Assembly (NCBI RefSeq): GCF_014534645.1
Contig: NZ_JACVQF010000234.1
Coordinates: 62,001 to 126,000, forward strand
DNA: 64,000 nucleotides
Direction: 5' to 3'
DNA from: Streptomyces griseicoloratus
GTDB taxonomy: Bacteria; Actinomycetota; Actinomycetes; Streptomycetales; Streptomycetaceae
The translations under genes and the position numbers were made by a program. Positions 11,511 to 20,743 of the stretch are shown here, one piece after another; position 1 is the first letter of the stretch, and each line of letters begins with the position of its first letter. The notes beneath the pieces were generated by a model that saw only the letters and a program-made list of their open reading frames with translations, searched no databases and was not told the origin of the DNA.

Positions 11511-11567
11511 CGCGGGGACGCGTGCCTCGGCGTGGGGACGCCGAAGGCCGGGCGTGGGGACGCCCGG
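11511..11567 (+). repeat. Array of three hairpins with G-rich loops
   Basis: CGCG-GGGA-CGCG (11511-11522), CGGCGT-GGGG-ACGCCG (11528-11543) and CCGGGCGT-GGGG-ACGCCCGG (11548-11567) stand one after another, with growing stems around the shared core GCG-N-GGGGACGC. They lie in the 510-bp asd-sigma gap (11322-11834), which otherwise holds only the terminator at 11451 and, presumably, the sigma gene promoter. Confidence 0.65.
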
Positions 11568-11834
11568 TCATACGGAACATAGGGGAAGAGCGGGACGCAT
11601 GAGGGCCTATGATGCACCGTCAGTCGTGCTGCCTGACGCGAGAACGTGGCCGACGGCGTCGGCGGGCGCGGACACCGACCGGAACGTGACGCCCGGCGCG
11701 TACAACCCTCACGGGGGTGCGGGTGTCCAACTGGCGTGGCAGAGGTACTCGAATTCACCGCTTCGACGCGGGGCCCCTCACTGCGGGCACCCGGTCGGAC
11801 CGTCCGTCCCCGCATGGCCGGTGCGGCCGGTGGC

Positions 11835-12410
11835 ATGCCGGTGATCGCGCCCATGCCCGCAGCGCGGCCGGCCCGCATATCGAACCAGCGCGACGGCGCC
11901 GACGACGTCGTGGCGGCGGGTACCACCGTCGACCACCTCACCGAGACCTACCGCGCCCACTACCGGTCGCTGCTCGGTCTCGCGGCGCTCCTCCTCGACG
12001 ACACCGCCTCCTGCGAGGACGTCGTCCAGGAGGCGTTCATCCGTGTGCACTCGGCACGCAAGCGCGTCCGCGACCCCGAGAAGACGCTGGCGTACCTGCG
12101 CCAGACGGTCGTCAACCTGTCGCGCTCGGCGCTGCGGCGCCGCATCCTCGGCCTGAAGCTGCTGTCCAAGCCGATGCCGGACATGGCGAGTGCCGAGGAG
12201 GGCGCCTACGACCAGCTGGAGCGGGACTCCCTGATCAAGGCGATGAAGGGTCTCCAGCGCCGTCAGCGCGAGGTCCTGGTGCTGCGCTACTTCGCCGACA
12301 TGACCGAGGCGCAGGTCGCCGAGACGCTCGGCATATCGCTGGGCTCGGTCAAGGCGTACGGTTCGCGTGGCATCGCGGCCCTCAGGCTGGCCATGGAGGC
12401 GCCGGCATGA
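11835..12410 (+). CDS. ECF-like RNA polymerase sigma factor
   Basis: About 191 aa from the ATG at 11835. The frame is open further upstream (GTG 11646, ATG 11814), but that sequence looks non-coding, so the start is not certain. Region 2 is HLTETYRAHYRSLLGLAALL ... CEDVVQEAFIRVHSAR. Region 4 is LQRRQREVLVLRYFADMTEAQVAETL followed by ISLGSVKAYGSRGIAALR. It overlaps the next gene by ATGA, the arrangement usual for a sigma factor and its membrane anti-sigma partner. The equivalent S. coelicolor gene is at about SCO3613. The inducing signal is not evident. Confidence 0.88.
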   Translation: MPVIAPMPAARPARISNQRDGADDVVAAGTTVDHLTETYRAHYRSLLGLAALLLDDTASCEDVVQEAFIRVHSARKRVRDPEKTLAYLRQTVVNLSRSALRRRILGLKLLSKPMPDMASAEEGAYDQLERDSLIKAMKGLQRRQREVLVLRYFADMTEAQVAETLGISLGSVKAYGSRGIAALRLAMEAPA

Positions 12411-13606
12411 GCGACGGCAACGACGCGCGGCGCGACGCCCCGGACGGGCAGCCGCCCCGCGAGCCACACGGACCGGCCGGGCCGACCGGGCCGGACGGGT
12501 CGGACGGACAAGAGCCGAAGCACACGCACGCTGGGAACGGAACTGTGAACCACGGCCCCGACGAACAGGGCCCCGACACGCAGGGGCCCCAAGGGCTCGC
12601 GTCGGACGAGCTGGCACTGCGCAGGATGCTGCACCAGGCCGTCCAGGACCTGGAGCCGGGTGACGGCACCCTGGAGCATCTGCGCCGGGCGGTGCCCGCC
12701 CGGCGGGCCCGCAAGCGGCAGGCCGCCGTCGGCGTGGCGGCCGCCGCCCTCTTCATCGGCACCGCGGTCCCGGCCCTCCTGCACGTCTCCAACGCCGGCG
12801 GCCCGGGTGCGAACCCCTCCGTGGCCGGCAACGCCTCCCAGGCGCACGGCGGCGCGAGCCAGGGCAAGGACCCGGCCGGCGGGCAGAGCGGCATCGCCGG
12901 TTCCTCCGGCGCGGCCGAGGAGAAGGACAAGGCCGGTCCCAAGGAGAAACCCAAGGACAAGGAGACCGGTTCCGCCACCGGCGCGGCCACCGGCGGCGGC
13001 GCCGACCCCTCGTCGAGCGCGGAGGCCGGAGTGCCCCCGTGCACGGCGCAGCAGCTCGGCCCGGCCGTCGCCGGCAGCGCGGCCCCCGACTCCACGGGCG
13101 CGGTCTACGGCTCCTTCCGCGTCACCAACGTCTCCTCCGCCGGCTGCACCGTCACCGGGCCCGGCACCGTGACCGTGGCCCCGCAGGGTGCCGCGGACGC
13201 CTCCCGGATCGGCACGGCACGGCACGCCGCCGGGGACGCCGCGGCCGGACTGCCCGACCCGTCCCTGGAAGCCGGCTCGCTGACGCTGGCGTCGGGCGCC
13301 ACGTACGAGGTGCAGTTCGCCTGGGTGCCCTCGGAGACCTGTCCCACCACGGGCGACACGACGGGCGGCGGCACGGGCGGTCCCTCTCCGGACCCGTCAC
13401 CCAGCGTGGACGCCACCGCCACCGGCGGCACGTCCACGGACGGCGACACCGGCACGACCACCCAGCTGGTCACCGAGGACGGCATGGCCGACGGCAGCGT
13501 GTCGGTGACGTACACCCCGGAGCCGGGTTCGGCGTCGGCGACGGTCACGGTGTCCGACGCCTGCGCGGGGACCGTGTACTGGACGGGCGTGCTGGCGGGG
13601 TCGTAG
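12407..13606 (+). CDS. Single-pass membrane protein, probable partner of the sigma factor
   Basis: 399 aa. The hydrophilic cytoplasmic N-terminus (about 105 residues, Gly/Pro/Asp/His-rich) includes ELALRRMLHQAVQDLEPGDG and a basic stop-transfer RRARKRQ. One membrane helix follows (about 104-130, AAVGVAAAALFIGTAVPALL), then a Gly/Lys/Ala-rich spacer. The extracellular domain has paired cysteines (PPCTAQQLG, SAGCTVTGPG, SETCPTTGD, SDACAGTVYW) and an Ig-like pattern. It lacks a recognisable HxxxCxxC zinc anti-sigma motif, so an anti-sigma role rests only on the overlapping (ATGA) position. It may instead be a cell-surface effector under the same promoter. Confidence 0.7.
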   Translation: MSDGNDARRDAPDGQPPREPHGPAGPTGPDGSDGQEPKHTHAGNGTVNHGPDEQGPDTQGPQGLASDELALRRMLHQAVQDLEPGDGTLEHLRRAVPARRARKRQAAVGVAAAALFIGTAVPALLHVSNAGGPGANPSVAGNASQAHGGASQGKDPAGGQSGIAGSSGAAEEKDKAGPKEKPKDKETGSATGAATGGGADPSSSAEAGVPPCTAQQLGPAVAGSAAPDSTGAVYGSFRVTNVSSAGCTVTGPGTVTVAPQGAADASRIGTARHAAGDAAAGLPDPSLEAGSLTLASGATYEVQFAWVPSETCPTTGDTTGGGTGGPSPDPSPSVDATATGGTSTDGDTGTTTQLVTEDGMADGSVSVTYTPEPGSASATVTVSDACAGTVYWTGVLAGS

Positions 13607-13643
13607 GAACCGCCGCCCGGTCCCGTTCCTGTCGGCCCGGTCC

Positions 13644-14486
13644 TCAGACGCCGGACGGGCTGGGGCGGGGCTCCGGCTGCCGCTCGTCGTCGTCCTCGTC
13701 CCGGCCGCCGTCCGCGTCCTCGGGGGCCAGGCCCAGCTCGGCGTCGCGGGCGAGTTCCACCTCGCGGCGCAGCAGCCGGAACCACATGAAGATCACGAAG
13801 CCCACGAAGGCGAACCACTCCGCGGTGTAGCCGAGATTCTGGAACGCCTTGAGGTTCAGCCCGGAGTCCTGCGGGGTGCTCACGGGCACGGCCCGCATGC
13901 CGGAGTCGCCCTCGTTGAGCGTGACCCACGCGTCGTACACGTCGTAGGGCACGAGGTTCACCAGCGACGCCGCGCTGATCGCCGCGGTCTGGTCGGCGGG
14001 CAGGCCGCCGCGGGCGCTGACGCCGTTGTCACCGGGGGTCTCGGACGCCTGGAGCGCGCCGGTGACCGTGACCTCACCCGCGGGCGGGGCCGGGACCTCG
14101 GACTCGTCGGGGGCGCCGGCCAGCCAGCCCCGGACGACGGGCAGGGCCTCGCCGGAGTCGGTGCGCAGCATCGTCAGGACGTAGTAGCCGCGCTTGCCGT
14201 CCAGTTCGCGGTCGGGGACGAGCAGCTGCTTGCCGTACCGGCCGCTCGCGGTGACCTGCTTGCCGACCGTCGCCTTGTCGACGGGCAGCAGCTCGGCCAG
14301 CGGGCGGGCCGCCTCGTCGCGGTTGGACTCGGCCTGGGTGGTCGCGCTCTGGTGGTCCTGCACCCGGTCCTCGAACCGGCTCAGCTGCCACGACCCCATG
14401 AAGATGCAGAAGGGGATGGCGAGCACGACGAAGACGTTGATCCCCCACCATCGGGGTGTCAGCAGAAACCGGTACACGCCCTCCAC
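13644..14486 (-). CDS. SURF1 family cytochrome oxidase assembly protein
   Basis: 280 aa membrane protein with the SURF1 plan: an N-terminal membrane helix (GINVFVVLAIPFCIFMGSWQLSRFEDR), a large extracytoplasmic domain with VTASGRYGKQLLVPDR and ALPVVRGWLAG, then a second helix (WFAFVGFVIFMWFRLLRRE) and an acidic C-terminal tail. SURF1 proteins deliver heme a to cytochrome c oxidase. Start GTG at 14486 is my choice because VEGVYRFLLTPRWW is the usual opening; SD is weak. It is divergent from the S9 peptidase and convergent with the sigma-partner gene. Confidence 0.9.
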   Translation of the reverse strand: MEGVYRFLLTPRWWGINVFVVLAIPFCIFMGSWQLSRFEDRVQDHQSATTQAESNRDEAARPLAELLPVDKATVGKQVTASGRYGKQLLVPDRELDGKRGYYVLTMLRTDSGEALPVVRGWLAGAPDESEVPAPPAGEVTVTGALQASETPGDNGVSARGGLPADQTAAISAASLVNLVPYDVYDAWVTLNEGDSGMRAVPVSTPQDSGLNLKAFQNLGYTAEWFAFVGFVIFMWFRLLRREVELARDAELGLAPEDADGGRDEDDDERQPEPRPSPSGV

Positions 14487-14597
14487 GGTACGGGGCGCGG
14501 GTGCGGAGCCTCGCCGCGGGGCCGCGGAACGCGAGGTTTTCCACAGGCTGGGGATCCGGTCGGCACGATGTCGGCCCGGCGGGGCAGTATGGGGGCC

Positions 14598-16424
14598 ATG
14601 ACTGAGAGCAACGAGTCCGTGCTGCCGGAGCAGCGGCGGGACCAGGGCGAGGACATGCCGGACTGGGAGAAGCGGTTCCGGGCGCCGCGGGTGTCGCTGC
14701 CCGAGTGGGCGGAGGACGCACCGGACCGCTCGCTGTTCGTGTCGAACGCGACGGGGACGTACGAGCTGTACGCCTGGGACCGTGCGACCGGCGAGCAACG
14801 CCAGGCCACGGCCCGGCCCAACGGCACGACGGACGGCGTGCTCTCGCCGGACGGCGCGTGGATCTGGTGGTTCGACGACAAGGACGGCGACGAGTTCGGC
14901 GTCTGGCGCCGCCAGCCCTTCGAGGGCGGCGAGGACGAGCCGGCGGTGCCGGGCCTCGCCCCGTCCTACCCGGCGGGCCTCGCCCTCGGCCGGGACGGGC
15001 GCACGGCGGTGATCGGCCGCTCGACCGACGAGGACGGTACGACGATCCACCTCGCGCGCCTGGGCGAGGCTCCGGTCGAGATCTACCGCCACCGCGAGTC
15101 GGCGGGCGTCGGCGACCTCTCGCACGACGGCACGCTGATCGCGATCGAGCACACGGAGCACGGCGACGCCATGCACTCCGCGCTGCGTGTCCTGCGCCCC
15201 GACGGATCTGTGGTCGCCGAGCTGGACGACACCGAGGGCGGCACGGAGGAGCTGGGCCTGGAGGTGCTGGGCTTCGCGCCGGTCGACGGCGACACCCGGC
15301 TGCTCATCGGCCACCAGCGCCGGGGCCGCTGGGAGCCCCTGGTGTGGGACGTGGCGACGGGGGAGCAGACGGACCTGGCCCTGGAGCTGCCCGGTGACGT
15401 GAGCGCCGAATGGTACCCCGACGGCAGCGGCCTGCTGATCGTGCACGGCTTCGAGGCCCGCAGCGAGCTGTTCCGCTACGACCTCGCCGACCGGGAGCTG
15501 GTGGAGATCCCGACCCCGGCCGGCTCGGTGTCGAGCGCGACGGCCCGCCCGGACGGCACGGTGGAGTACCTGTGGTCCTCGGCGGCCGAGCCGTCGGCGG
15601 TCCGCTCCACCACGGGCCGGGTCGTCCTGGACCCGCCCGGCATGAAGTCGCCGGGCTCGGTGCCGGTGGAGGACGTGTGGGTGGAGGGTCCGGGCGGCCG
15701 CATCCACGCCCTGGTCCAGAAGCCGGCGGGCGCGACCGGCCCGCTGCCGACGGTCTTCGACATCCACGGCGGCCCGACCTGGCACGACAGCGACTCCTTC
15801 GCCGCGGGCCCGGCGGCCTGGGTCGACCACGGGTACGCGGTGGTCCGCGTCAACTACCGCGGCTCCACCGGGTACGGCCGCGCCTGGACCGACGCCCTGA
15901 AGCACCGGGTCGGTCTGATCGAGCTGGAGGACATCGCGGCGGTACGGGAGTGGGCGGTCGCGTCCGGTCTCGCGGACCCCGAGCGGCTGATCCTCACCGG
16001 CGGCTCCTGGGGCGGTTACCTCACGCTGCTCGGCATGGGCACCCAGCCGGAGTCCTGGGCGCTGGGCATCGCCGCCGTCCCCGTCGCGGACTACGTCACG
16101 GCGTACCACGACGAGATGGAGGGCCTGAAGGCCCTGGACCGCACGCTGCTCGGCGGCACCCCGGAGGAGGTCCCGGACCGCTTCGAGGCGTCCTCGCCGC
16201 TGACCTACGTCGACCAGGTCAAGGCCCCGGTCTACATCTCGGCCGGGGTCAACGACCCGCGCTGCCCGATCCGCCAGATCGACAACTACGTCAAGCGGCT
16301 GGAGGCCAGGGGCGCGGTCCACGAGGTGTACCGCTACGACGCGGGCCACGGCTCACTGGTGGTGGACGAGCGAATCAAACAGGTCCGCCTGGAACTGGAC
16401 TTCGCAGCAAGGCACTTGCCCTGA
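14598..16424 (+). CDS. S9 family (prolyl oligopeptidase/acylaminoacyl) peptidase
   Basis: 608 aa cytosolic peptidase. The N-terminal beta-propeller has repeats such as LFVSNATGTYELYAWDRATG and DGVLSPDGAWIWWFDDKDGDEFG. The C-terminal alpha/beta-hydrolase has FDIHGGPTWHD (oxyanion), VNYRGSTGYGRAW, catalytic Ser in GGSWGGYL (S470), Asp in NDPRCP and His in AGHGS. The length fits acyl-peptidyl hydrolases rather than the 700-aa POPs. ATG at 14598 follows a G-rich tract. The 3' end runs directly into the dispersed repeat at 16426. Confidence 0.9.
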   Translation: MTESNESVLPEQRRDQGEDMPDWEKRFRAPRVSLPEWAEDAPDRSLFVSNATGTYELYAWDRATGEQRQATARPNGTTDGVLSPDGAWIWWFDDKDGDEFGVWRRQPFEGGEDEPAVPGLAPSYPAGLALGRDGRTAVIGRSTDEDGTTIHLARLGEAPVEIYRHRESAGVGDLSHDGTLIAIEHTEHGDAMHSALRVLRPDGSVVAELDDTEGGTEELGLEVLGFAPVDGDTRLLIGHQRRGRWEPLVWDVATGEQTDLALELPGDVSAEWYPDGSGLLIVHGFEARSELFRYDLADRELVEIPTPAGSVSSATARPDGTVEYLWSSAAEPSAVRSTTGRVVLDPPGMKSPGSVPVEDVWVEGPGGRIHALVQKPAGATGPLPTVFDIHGGPTWHDSDSFAAGPAAWVDHGYAVVRVNYRGSTGYGRAWTDALKHRVGLIELEDIAAVREWAVASGLADPERLILTGGSWGGYLTLLGMGTQPESWALGIAAVPVADYVTAYHDEMEGLKALDRTLLGGTPEEVPDRFEASSPLTYVDQVKAPVYISAGVNDPRCPIRQIDNYVKRLEARGAVHEVYRYDAGHGSLVVDERIKQVRLELDFAARHLP

Positions 16425-16425
16425 C

Positions 16426-16479
16426 GTAGCTGCGGGCAGTCGTGCCGCTGGGGCGGCACGGGTGGGCGCAGCGGCACCC
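16426..16479 (+). repeat. Intact copy of dispersed hairpin repeat
   Basis: GTAGCTGCGGGCAGTCGTGCC-GCTGGGG-CGGCACGGGTGGG-CGCAGCGGCACC, starting 2 nt after the S9 peptidase stop, between convergent genes. Inner arms CGTGCC/GGCACG can form a hairpin. The same element, interrupted by an insert, lies at 4741-4829. The position suggests terminator function. Confidence 0.7.
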
Positions 16480-16532
16480 GCCAACGCGGCGAGTGAAACC
16501 CACCCGCCCCAGCCGCAGCTCCGGGCCACCTG

Positions 16533-18578
16533 CTAAGTGGCCGTCGGCTGCCGCGCCCGCCGCCCCAGTAGCTCCGCCAGCCCCCGCCGCGTGGCCGCCA
16601 GCACCACCCGGTCCTCGCGCCGCAGGACATACGTGTCGGGCAGGTCCCACACCAGCCCCGACTCCCGCACCCCCTCCCCGGAGGCACCCGCGTCGTCCCG
16701 CTCCCCGTCGGAGACCCCCGTGTCCAGTGCCAGCACCCGCCACGCCCCCGCCCGGAACGCCTCGCCGACGGTCTTCCCCTCCAGCTGCGGATGCCCCGCC
16801 ACGTCCACGGCCGCGAACAGCAGCACCCGCCGCTCGACGGGGATCGCGCCCAGGATCTGGCGGCCCATCATCGCCCCGGCGAAGGCGGGTGCGGCCAGGT
16901 GGGACACGCTGCGGCTGCGGGTGAGCGCGCCGGGGTGCGCCGCGCGCAGTGTGCGGTACACGGCGGTCGCGAAGTCGTCGTCGTACAGGCGCAGCACCAC
17001 CCGCAGGTCGGACCGTACGGACCGGGCGTACAGCACGGCCTCCAGGTTCGTGGTGTCCGAGCTGGTCAGGGCGAGCAGGGAGTGCGCGCGGTGGATCTTC
17101 GCGGCCTCCAGGACGCCTTCCTGCGTGACGTCACCGAGCACCACCGGCACCCGCAGCCGCCGCGCGGTGGCCATGCCCCGGGCCTCCGGGTCGGCCTCGA
17201 CGCACACCACGGGGATGTCCATCTCCCGCAGCCGTGTCAGCACGCGGGTGCCGATCTTGCCCAGTCCGAGCAGGACGACGTGCCCCCCGAGCCCCCGCGG
17301 CGGCTTGCGCAGCGCCGAGGCGTTGCGGAACGTCCCCAGGGCCTCCAGTACGGCCGCCAGCAGCACGGGAAGCAGCAGCAACCCGACGAAGCCGGAGAGG
17401 AGTTGCAGGATCTGCCGGCCGGAGGACTCGTTGTGCGCCGGCTCGTTGATGGCGAACAGGTCGAGCAGTGTCACGTACGTGGCGTGCAGGGGGTGATCGT
17501 CGGTGACGACCATGAGCGCCACGGCGAGCGCCACCACGCAAGCCGCCAGCCCCGCCAGCGACCAGCGCAGCCGCCGCGAGAACAGCGAGGCGAACGGCGG
17601 CACGGCGGTGCGGCCGGTGGGCAGGGGCGGCCCCGAGTACGCCACCTGCTCCAGGACGACGGTGCCGCGCCCGGTGGCCGACTCCACCGCCGCCGCGTCG
17701 GGCAGCAGCTGTGGAGCCTGCTCCCCGCTGCCCTCGGAGCCGTCCGCGCCGGCCGGGTCGTTGCTCGTCGCGGACAGCAGGGCCAGGGTGCACAGCCCCG
17801 GGTCGGCCACCTCGCCGGGGCGCGGCGGCCGGCGTTCCACCGCGCGCAGCAGCAGACCGTCCGTCTCGACGACCTTGCTGGTGCCGACCAGCGCGGTCGC
17901 CGCCAGCGCGGGGGCGGCGGTGTCGGCGTCGGACAGCACGGTCGTGGAGCCCTCGACGGCGTCGGCTCCTGACCCGCGCGGCCCGTCGCTCGCCAAGGCG
18001 GCCGCCTGGTCGAGGAGTTCCTCGATGTGCTGGCCGAGCCGCCGGTTGTACAGGCGCAGGACCAGCCGAAGCCGGGGGTTGAGCCGGCGGGCGGTCAGGG
18101 CGGCCCGGATGTTGGTCTCGTCGTCGTCGTACACGAGGGCCAGGGCGGCGGCCCGGTCCACGCCGGCCTCCGCGAGCACGTCCTCGGTCGGCTCGGCGGC
18201 CTGTAACTCCTGGCCGGTGCCGTTCCCCTCACCGTTGCCCGCGCGGTTGACGGCTGCGCTCACCCGGTCCAGCAGCGCCGCCGAGGCCGCGCGGGCCCGG
18301 CCGACGACCGGCTGGCGCACCCGGCGTCCGGAGGGCGGTACGACGAGCGTGACCTGTTCGCGGTAGACACCCCGCAGTTCGGCGGCCAGCCGGTGCGCCA
18401 GTCCGTCGTCGCCGCACACCACCATGTGCGCCGAGGCGTCGCTCGGCAGGCCCTGATTCGGAACGCTCCCCACAAGGGGAAGGACTGCCCGGACGGGACG
18501 GGTGGTTCCCGTGGCCGCCGAACGGCCGAGGGCGGCATTAAAGACGCGTAAAGATTGCCGGAAACCGGCAATGACCAT
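16533..18578 (-). CDS. Two-RCK NAD-binding membrane protein, potassium channel/CASTOR-like
   Basis: 681 aa. An N-terminal TrkA-N/RCK Rossmann domain begins MVVCGDDGLAHRLAAELRG (about 52-300, with ALVYDDDETNIRAALTARRLNP). Two membrane helices follow (about 345-366 and 395-416) flanking a pore-loop-like stretch (ATYVTLLDLFAINEPAHN) without a TVGYG filter. A second Rossmann domain begins HVVLLGLGKIGTRVLTRLREMDIP, and a TrkA-C-like tail ends with TYVLRREDRVVLAATRRGL. This resembles CASTOR/POLLUX-type ion channels. The ATG at 18578 has a poor SD and the first codons overlap the palindrome at 18554-18572, so the true start may be downstream (for example ATG 18425). Confidence 0.8.
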   Translation of the reverse strand: MVIAGFRQSLRVFNAALGRSAATGTTRPVRAVLPLVGSVPNQGLPSDASAHMVVCGDDGLAHRLAAELRGVYREQVTLVVPPSGRRVRQPVVGRARAASAALLDRVSAAVNRAGNGEGNGTGQELQAAEPTEDVLAEAGVDRAAALALVYDDDETNIRAALTARRLNPRLRLVLRLYNRRLGQHIEELLDQAAALASDGPRGSGADAVEGSTTVLSDADTAAPALAATALVGTSKVVETDGLLLRAVERRPPRPGEVADPGLCTLALLSATSNDPAGADGSEGSGEQAPQLLPDAAAVESATGRGTVVLEQVAYSGPPLPTGRTAVPPFASLFSRRLRWSLAGLAACVVALAVALMVVTDDHPLHATYVTLLDLFAINEPAHNESSGRQILQLLSGFVGLLLLPVLLAAVLEALGTFRNASALRKPPRGLGGHVVLLGLGKIGTRVLTRLREMDIPVVCVEADPEARGMATARRLRVPVVLGDVTQEGVLEAAKIHRAHSLLALTSSDTTNLEAVLYARSVRSDLRVVLRLYDDDFATAVYRTLRAAHPGALTRSRSVSHLAAPAFAGAMMGRQILGAIPVERRVLLFAAVDVAGHPQLEGKTVGEAFRAGAWRVLALDTGVSDGERDDAGASGEGVRESGLVWDLPDTYVLRREDRVVLAATRRGLAELLGRRARQPTAT
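18554..18572. promoter_or_regulatory. Palindrome ATTGCCGG-AAA-CCGGCAAT (site 1)
   Basis: A perfect 8-bp inverted repeat with AAA spacer, centred about 83 bp upstream of the NfeD-like start and overlapping the 5' end of the divergent RCK gene. The core TGCCGGAAACCGGCA recurs at 21873-21887 upstream of the PucR gene. It is most simply a shared operator. Confidence 0.65.
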
Positions 18579-18645
18579 ACCGCCCGGCGCATGTGACGAT
18601 CCGTTTCACCGAAGCTCAGCGACGGGCGGGAGGGGGACGGCACAC

Positions 18646-19155
18646 ATGGCCTGGTTTCTGGGACTGGGCATCACGGGGGTGGTGCTGCTCGCCCTGTCGC
18701 TGGTCTTCGACGGGCTGCTGGAAGGCGCGCTCGACGGTGCGCTCGACGGCGCCCTGGAGGGGTGGCTGTCGCTGCCGGTCGTCGCCGGGTTCGTCGCGAT
18801 GACCGGCTTCGGCGGCGCGATCGTCCTGGGCAGCGGCTGGACCGGGCCCGCGGGGGCGGCCGGTGCCGGCGCTCTCGCCGGGCTGGGGGCGGGCTGGCTG
18901 ACGTACCGCCTCAGCCGCGCGCTGATGCGCGACCGGACCGCCGTCACGCCCGTCGCGGACGACCTGCTCGGCACGTCCGGCAAGGTGGTCACCGCGATCC
19001 CGACCGACGGTTTCGGCGAGGTGCTGCTGCGCCTGGGCGGTCAGCCGCTGAAGTGCGCGGCGCGCAGTGCCCGGCCGGTGGCGCGGGGGACCGAGGTGTG
19101 GGTCGAGGCGGTCCCGACCCCGACGTCGGTCGTGGTGCGCCCGGTGGACCACTGA
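18646..19155 (+). CDS. NfeD-like membrane protein, partner of flotillin
   Basis: 169 aa. Three hydrophobic segments (about 1-20, 45-62, 66-90) are followed by a soluble beta-rich domain (about 105-165: LLGTSGKVVTAIPTDGFGEVLLRLGGQPLKCAAR and RGTEVWVEAVPTPTSVVVRPV), the OB-fold seen in NfeD/YuaF proteins. A GALDGALDGALEG repeat follows the first helix. GGAGGGGG lies 10 nt before the ATG. It is 46 bp upstream of the flotillin gene, the same pairing as yuaF-floT in Bacillus, where NfeD proteins assist membrane-microdomain assembly. Confidence 0.82.
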   Translation: MAWFLGLGITGVVLLALSLVFDGLLEGALDGALDGALEGWLSLPVVAGFVAMTGFGGAIVLGSGWTGPAGAAGAGALAGLGAGWLTYRLSRALMRDRTAVTPVADDLLGTSGKVVTAIPTDGFGEVLLRLGGQPLKCAARSARPVARGTEVWVEAVPTPTSVVVRPVDH

Positions 19156-19201
19156 GTTTCCTTTCTTTCCTGCTCGTTCTCTGTGATTCGGGGGCGTTGT
19201 C

Positions 19202-20725
19202 ATGAGTCCTGTCGTGATCGCGGTGGTGGGGGTCGTCGTACTCCTCGTGCTGCTCGCGCTGGTGGTCGTCAGCCGGTACAAGGTGGCCGGTCCGAGCGAG
19301 GCGTTCATCGTCACCGGCCGGCGCGGCAAGAAGTCCACCGATCCGGAGACCGGCCGGGTGTTCACCGACAACAGCGGCCAGAAGGTCGTGGTCGGCGGCG
19401 GGGTGTTCGTCGTGCCGTTCGTGCAGCAGCGGTTCACGCTGGACCTGTCCTCGCGGCACATCCCGGTCGCCGTGCGCGGCGCGGTGACGCTGCGCGGGGT
19501 GAAGGCCAACCTGGACGGTGTCGCCATCGTCAAGGTCGGCGGCACCGAGGACGCGATACGCGCCGCCGCCCAGCGGTTCCTGATGCAGCAGGACGGCATC
19601 GTCGGCTTCACCCAGGAGGTGCTGTCGGGTGCGCTGCGCGCGATCGTCGGCCGGATGTCCGTGGAGGACGTCATCCGCGACCGGGCCGCGTTCGCCGGGC
19701 AGGTGGCGGAGGAGGCGGAGGCGAGCCTGTCCGGGCAGGGCCTGGTGCTGGACGCCTTCCAGATCCAGGACATCACCACCGAGGGCTCCTACCTGGAGGA
19801 CCTGGGCCGTCCCGAGGCGGCCCGGGCCAAGCAGGAGGCCGACATCGCGGAGGCCGAGGCGCGGCGGGCGGCCGAACAGGCCCGGCTGAAGGCGGAGGAG
19901 GAGATCGCGGTCGCGCAGCGCACCCTGTACCTGAAGCAGGCCGAGATCAAGGCGGAGACCGACCAGGCCGCCGCCCGTGCCAACGCCGCCGGTCCCCTGG
20001 CGGAGGCGGCCCGGCAGCAGGACATCCTCGCCGAGCAGGAGAAGGTCGCCGAGCGGCAGGCCGCGCTGAAGGACCGCCAGCTGGACACCGAGGTGCGCAA
20101 GCCCGCCGACGCCCAGCGGTACGCGGCCGAGCAGGAGGCCGAGGCCCGCCGGGTGGCGCGGGTGAAGCAGGCGGAGGCCGAGCGCGCGGCCGGGATCGCC
20201 GCCGCCCAGGCGGAGGCCGAGCGGGCCAGGCTCACCGGTGAGGGCGAGAAGCAGCGGCGTGGTGCGCTGGCCGAGGCGGAGGCCATCGAGGGCCTGAAGC
20301 AGGGCGAGGCGGAGCGGTCCCGGCGTGCGGCCATCGCCGAGGCCGTACGACTGGAGGGCGAGGCGGAGGCGGCGGCGATCGGCGCCAAGGGCGCGGCCGA
20401 GGCCGAGGCGATGGAGAAGAAGGCGGACGCCTTCGACCGGTACGGCGAGGCGGCCGTGCTCCAGATGCTGGTGGAGGTGCTGCCGCAGGTGGTGGCCAAG
20501 GCGTCCGAGCCGCTGGCGGCCGTGGACAAGATGACCGTCATCTCCACGGACGGGGCGAGCCGGATCTCGCGCACGGTCGCCGACAACGTGGCCCAGGGCA
20601 TCGAACTGCTGGGCTCCACCACGGGCGTCGACCTGGCGGCCCTGCTGAAGAACGTCGCCGGGCAGGGCGCGAAGGCGGCGGACCGCCCGGCGGAGCCGAA
20701 CGGCAAGGTGGAGATCACGGGCTGA
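19202..20725 (+). CDS. Flotillin-like SPFH/band-7 protein
   Basis: 507 aa. An N-terminal membrane helix (VVIAVVGVVVLLVLLALVVV) leads into the SPFH/PHB domain (about 25-200: YKVAGPSEAFIVTGRRGKK, GVFVVPFVQQRFTLDLSSRHI, VEDVIRDRAAFAGQVAEEAE, FQIQDITTEGSYLEDLGRPE). A long Ala/Glu-rich coiled coil (about 200-400) and a C-terminal domain (LQMLVEVLPQVVAKASEPLA) follow. Flotillins scaffold functional membrane microdomains and interact with NfeD proteins. It ends 18 bp before the convergent PucR gene. Confidence 0.92.
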   Translation: MSPVVIAVVGVVVLLVLLALVVVSRYKVAGPSEAFIVTGRRGKKSTDPETGRVFTDNSGQKVVVGGGVFVVPFVQQRFTLDLSSRHIPVAVRGAVTLRGVKANLDGVAIVKVGGTEDAIRAAAQRFLMQQDGIVGFTQEVLSGALRAIVGRMSVEDVIRDRAAFAGQVAEEAEASLSGQGLVLDAFQIQDITTEGSYLEDLGRPEAARAKQEADIAEAEARRAAEQARLKAEEEIAVAQRTLYLKQAEIKAETDQAAARANAAGPLAEAARQQDILAEQEKVAERQAALKDRQLDTEVRKPADAQRYAAEQEAEARRVARVKQAEAERAAGIAAAQAEAERARLTGEGEKQRRGALAEAEAIEGLKQGEAERSRRAAIAEAVRLEGEAEAAAIGAKGAAEAEAMEKKADAFDRYGEAAVLQMLVEVLPQVVAKASEPLAAVDKMTVISTDGASRISRTVADNVAQGIELLGSTTGVDLAALLKNVAGQGAKAADRPAEPNGKVEITG

Positions 20726-20743
20726 CCGGTCCGCGCGGCCCGG

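Noticed and set aside
11646-11834. Upstream extension of the ECF sigma factor
   Set aside because: Translation of this part is Arg/Gly-rich and lies across promoter-like sequence; the sigma domain is complete from 11835.
13644-16349. 901-codon minus-strand open frame
   Set aside because: Only its last 280 codons (from GTG 14486) look coding (SURF1). The rest is antisense to the S9 peptidase.
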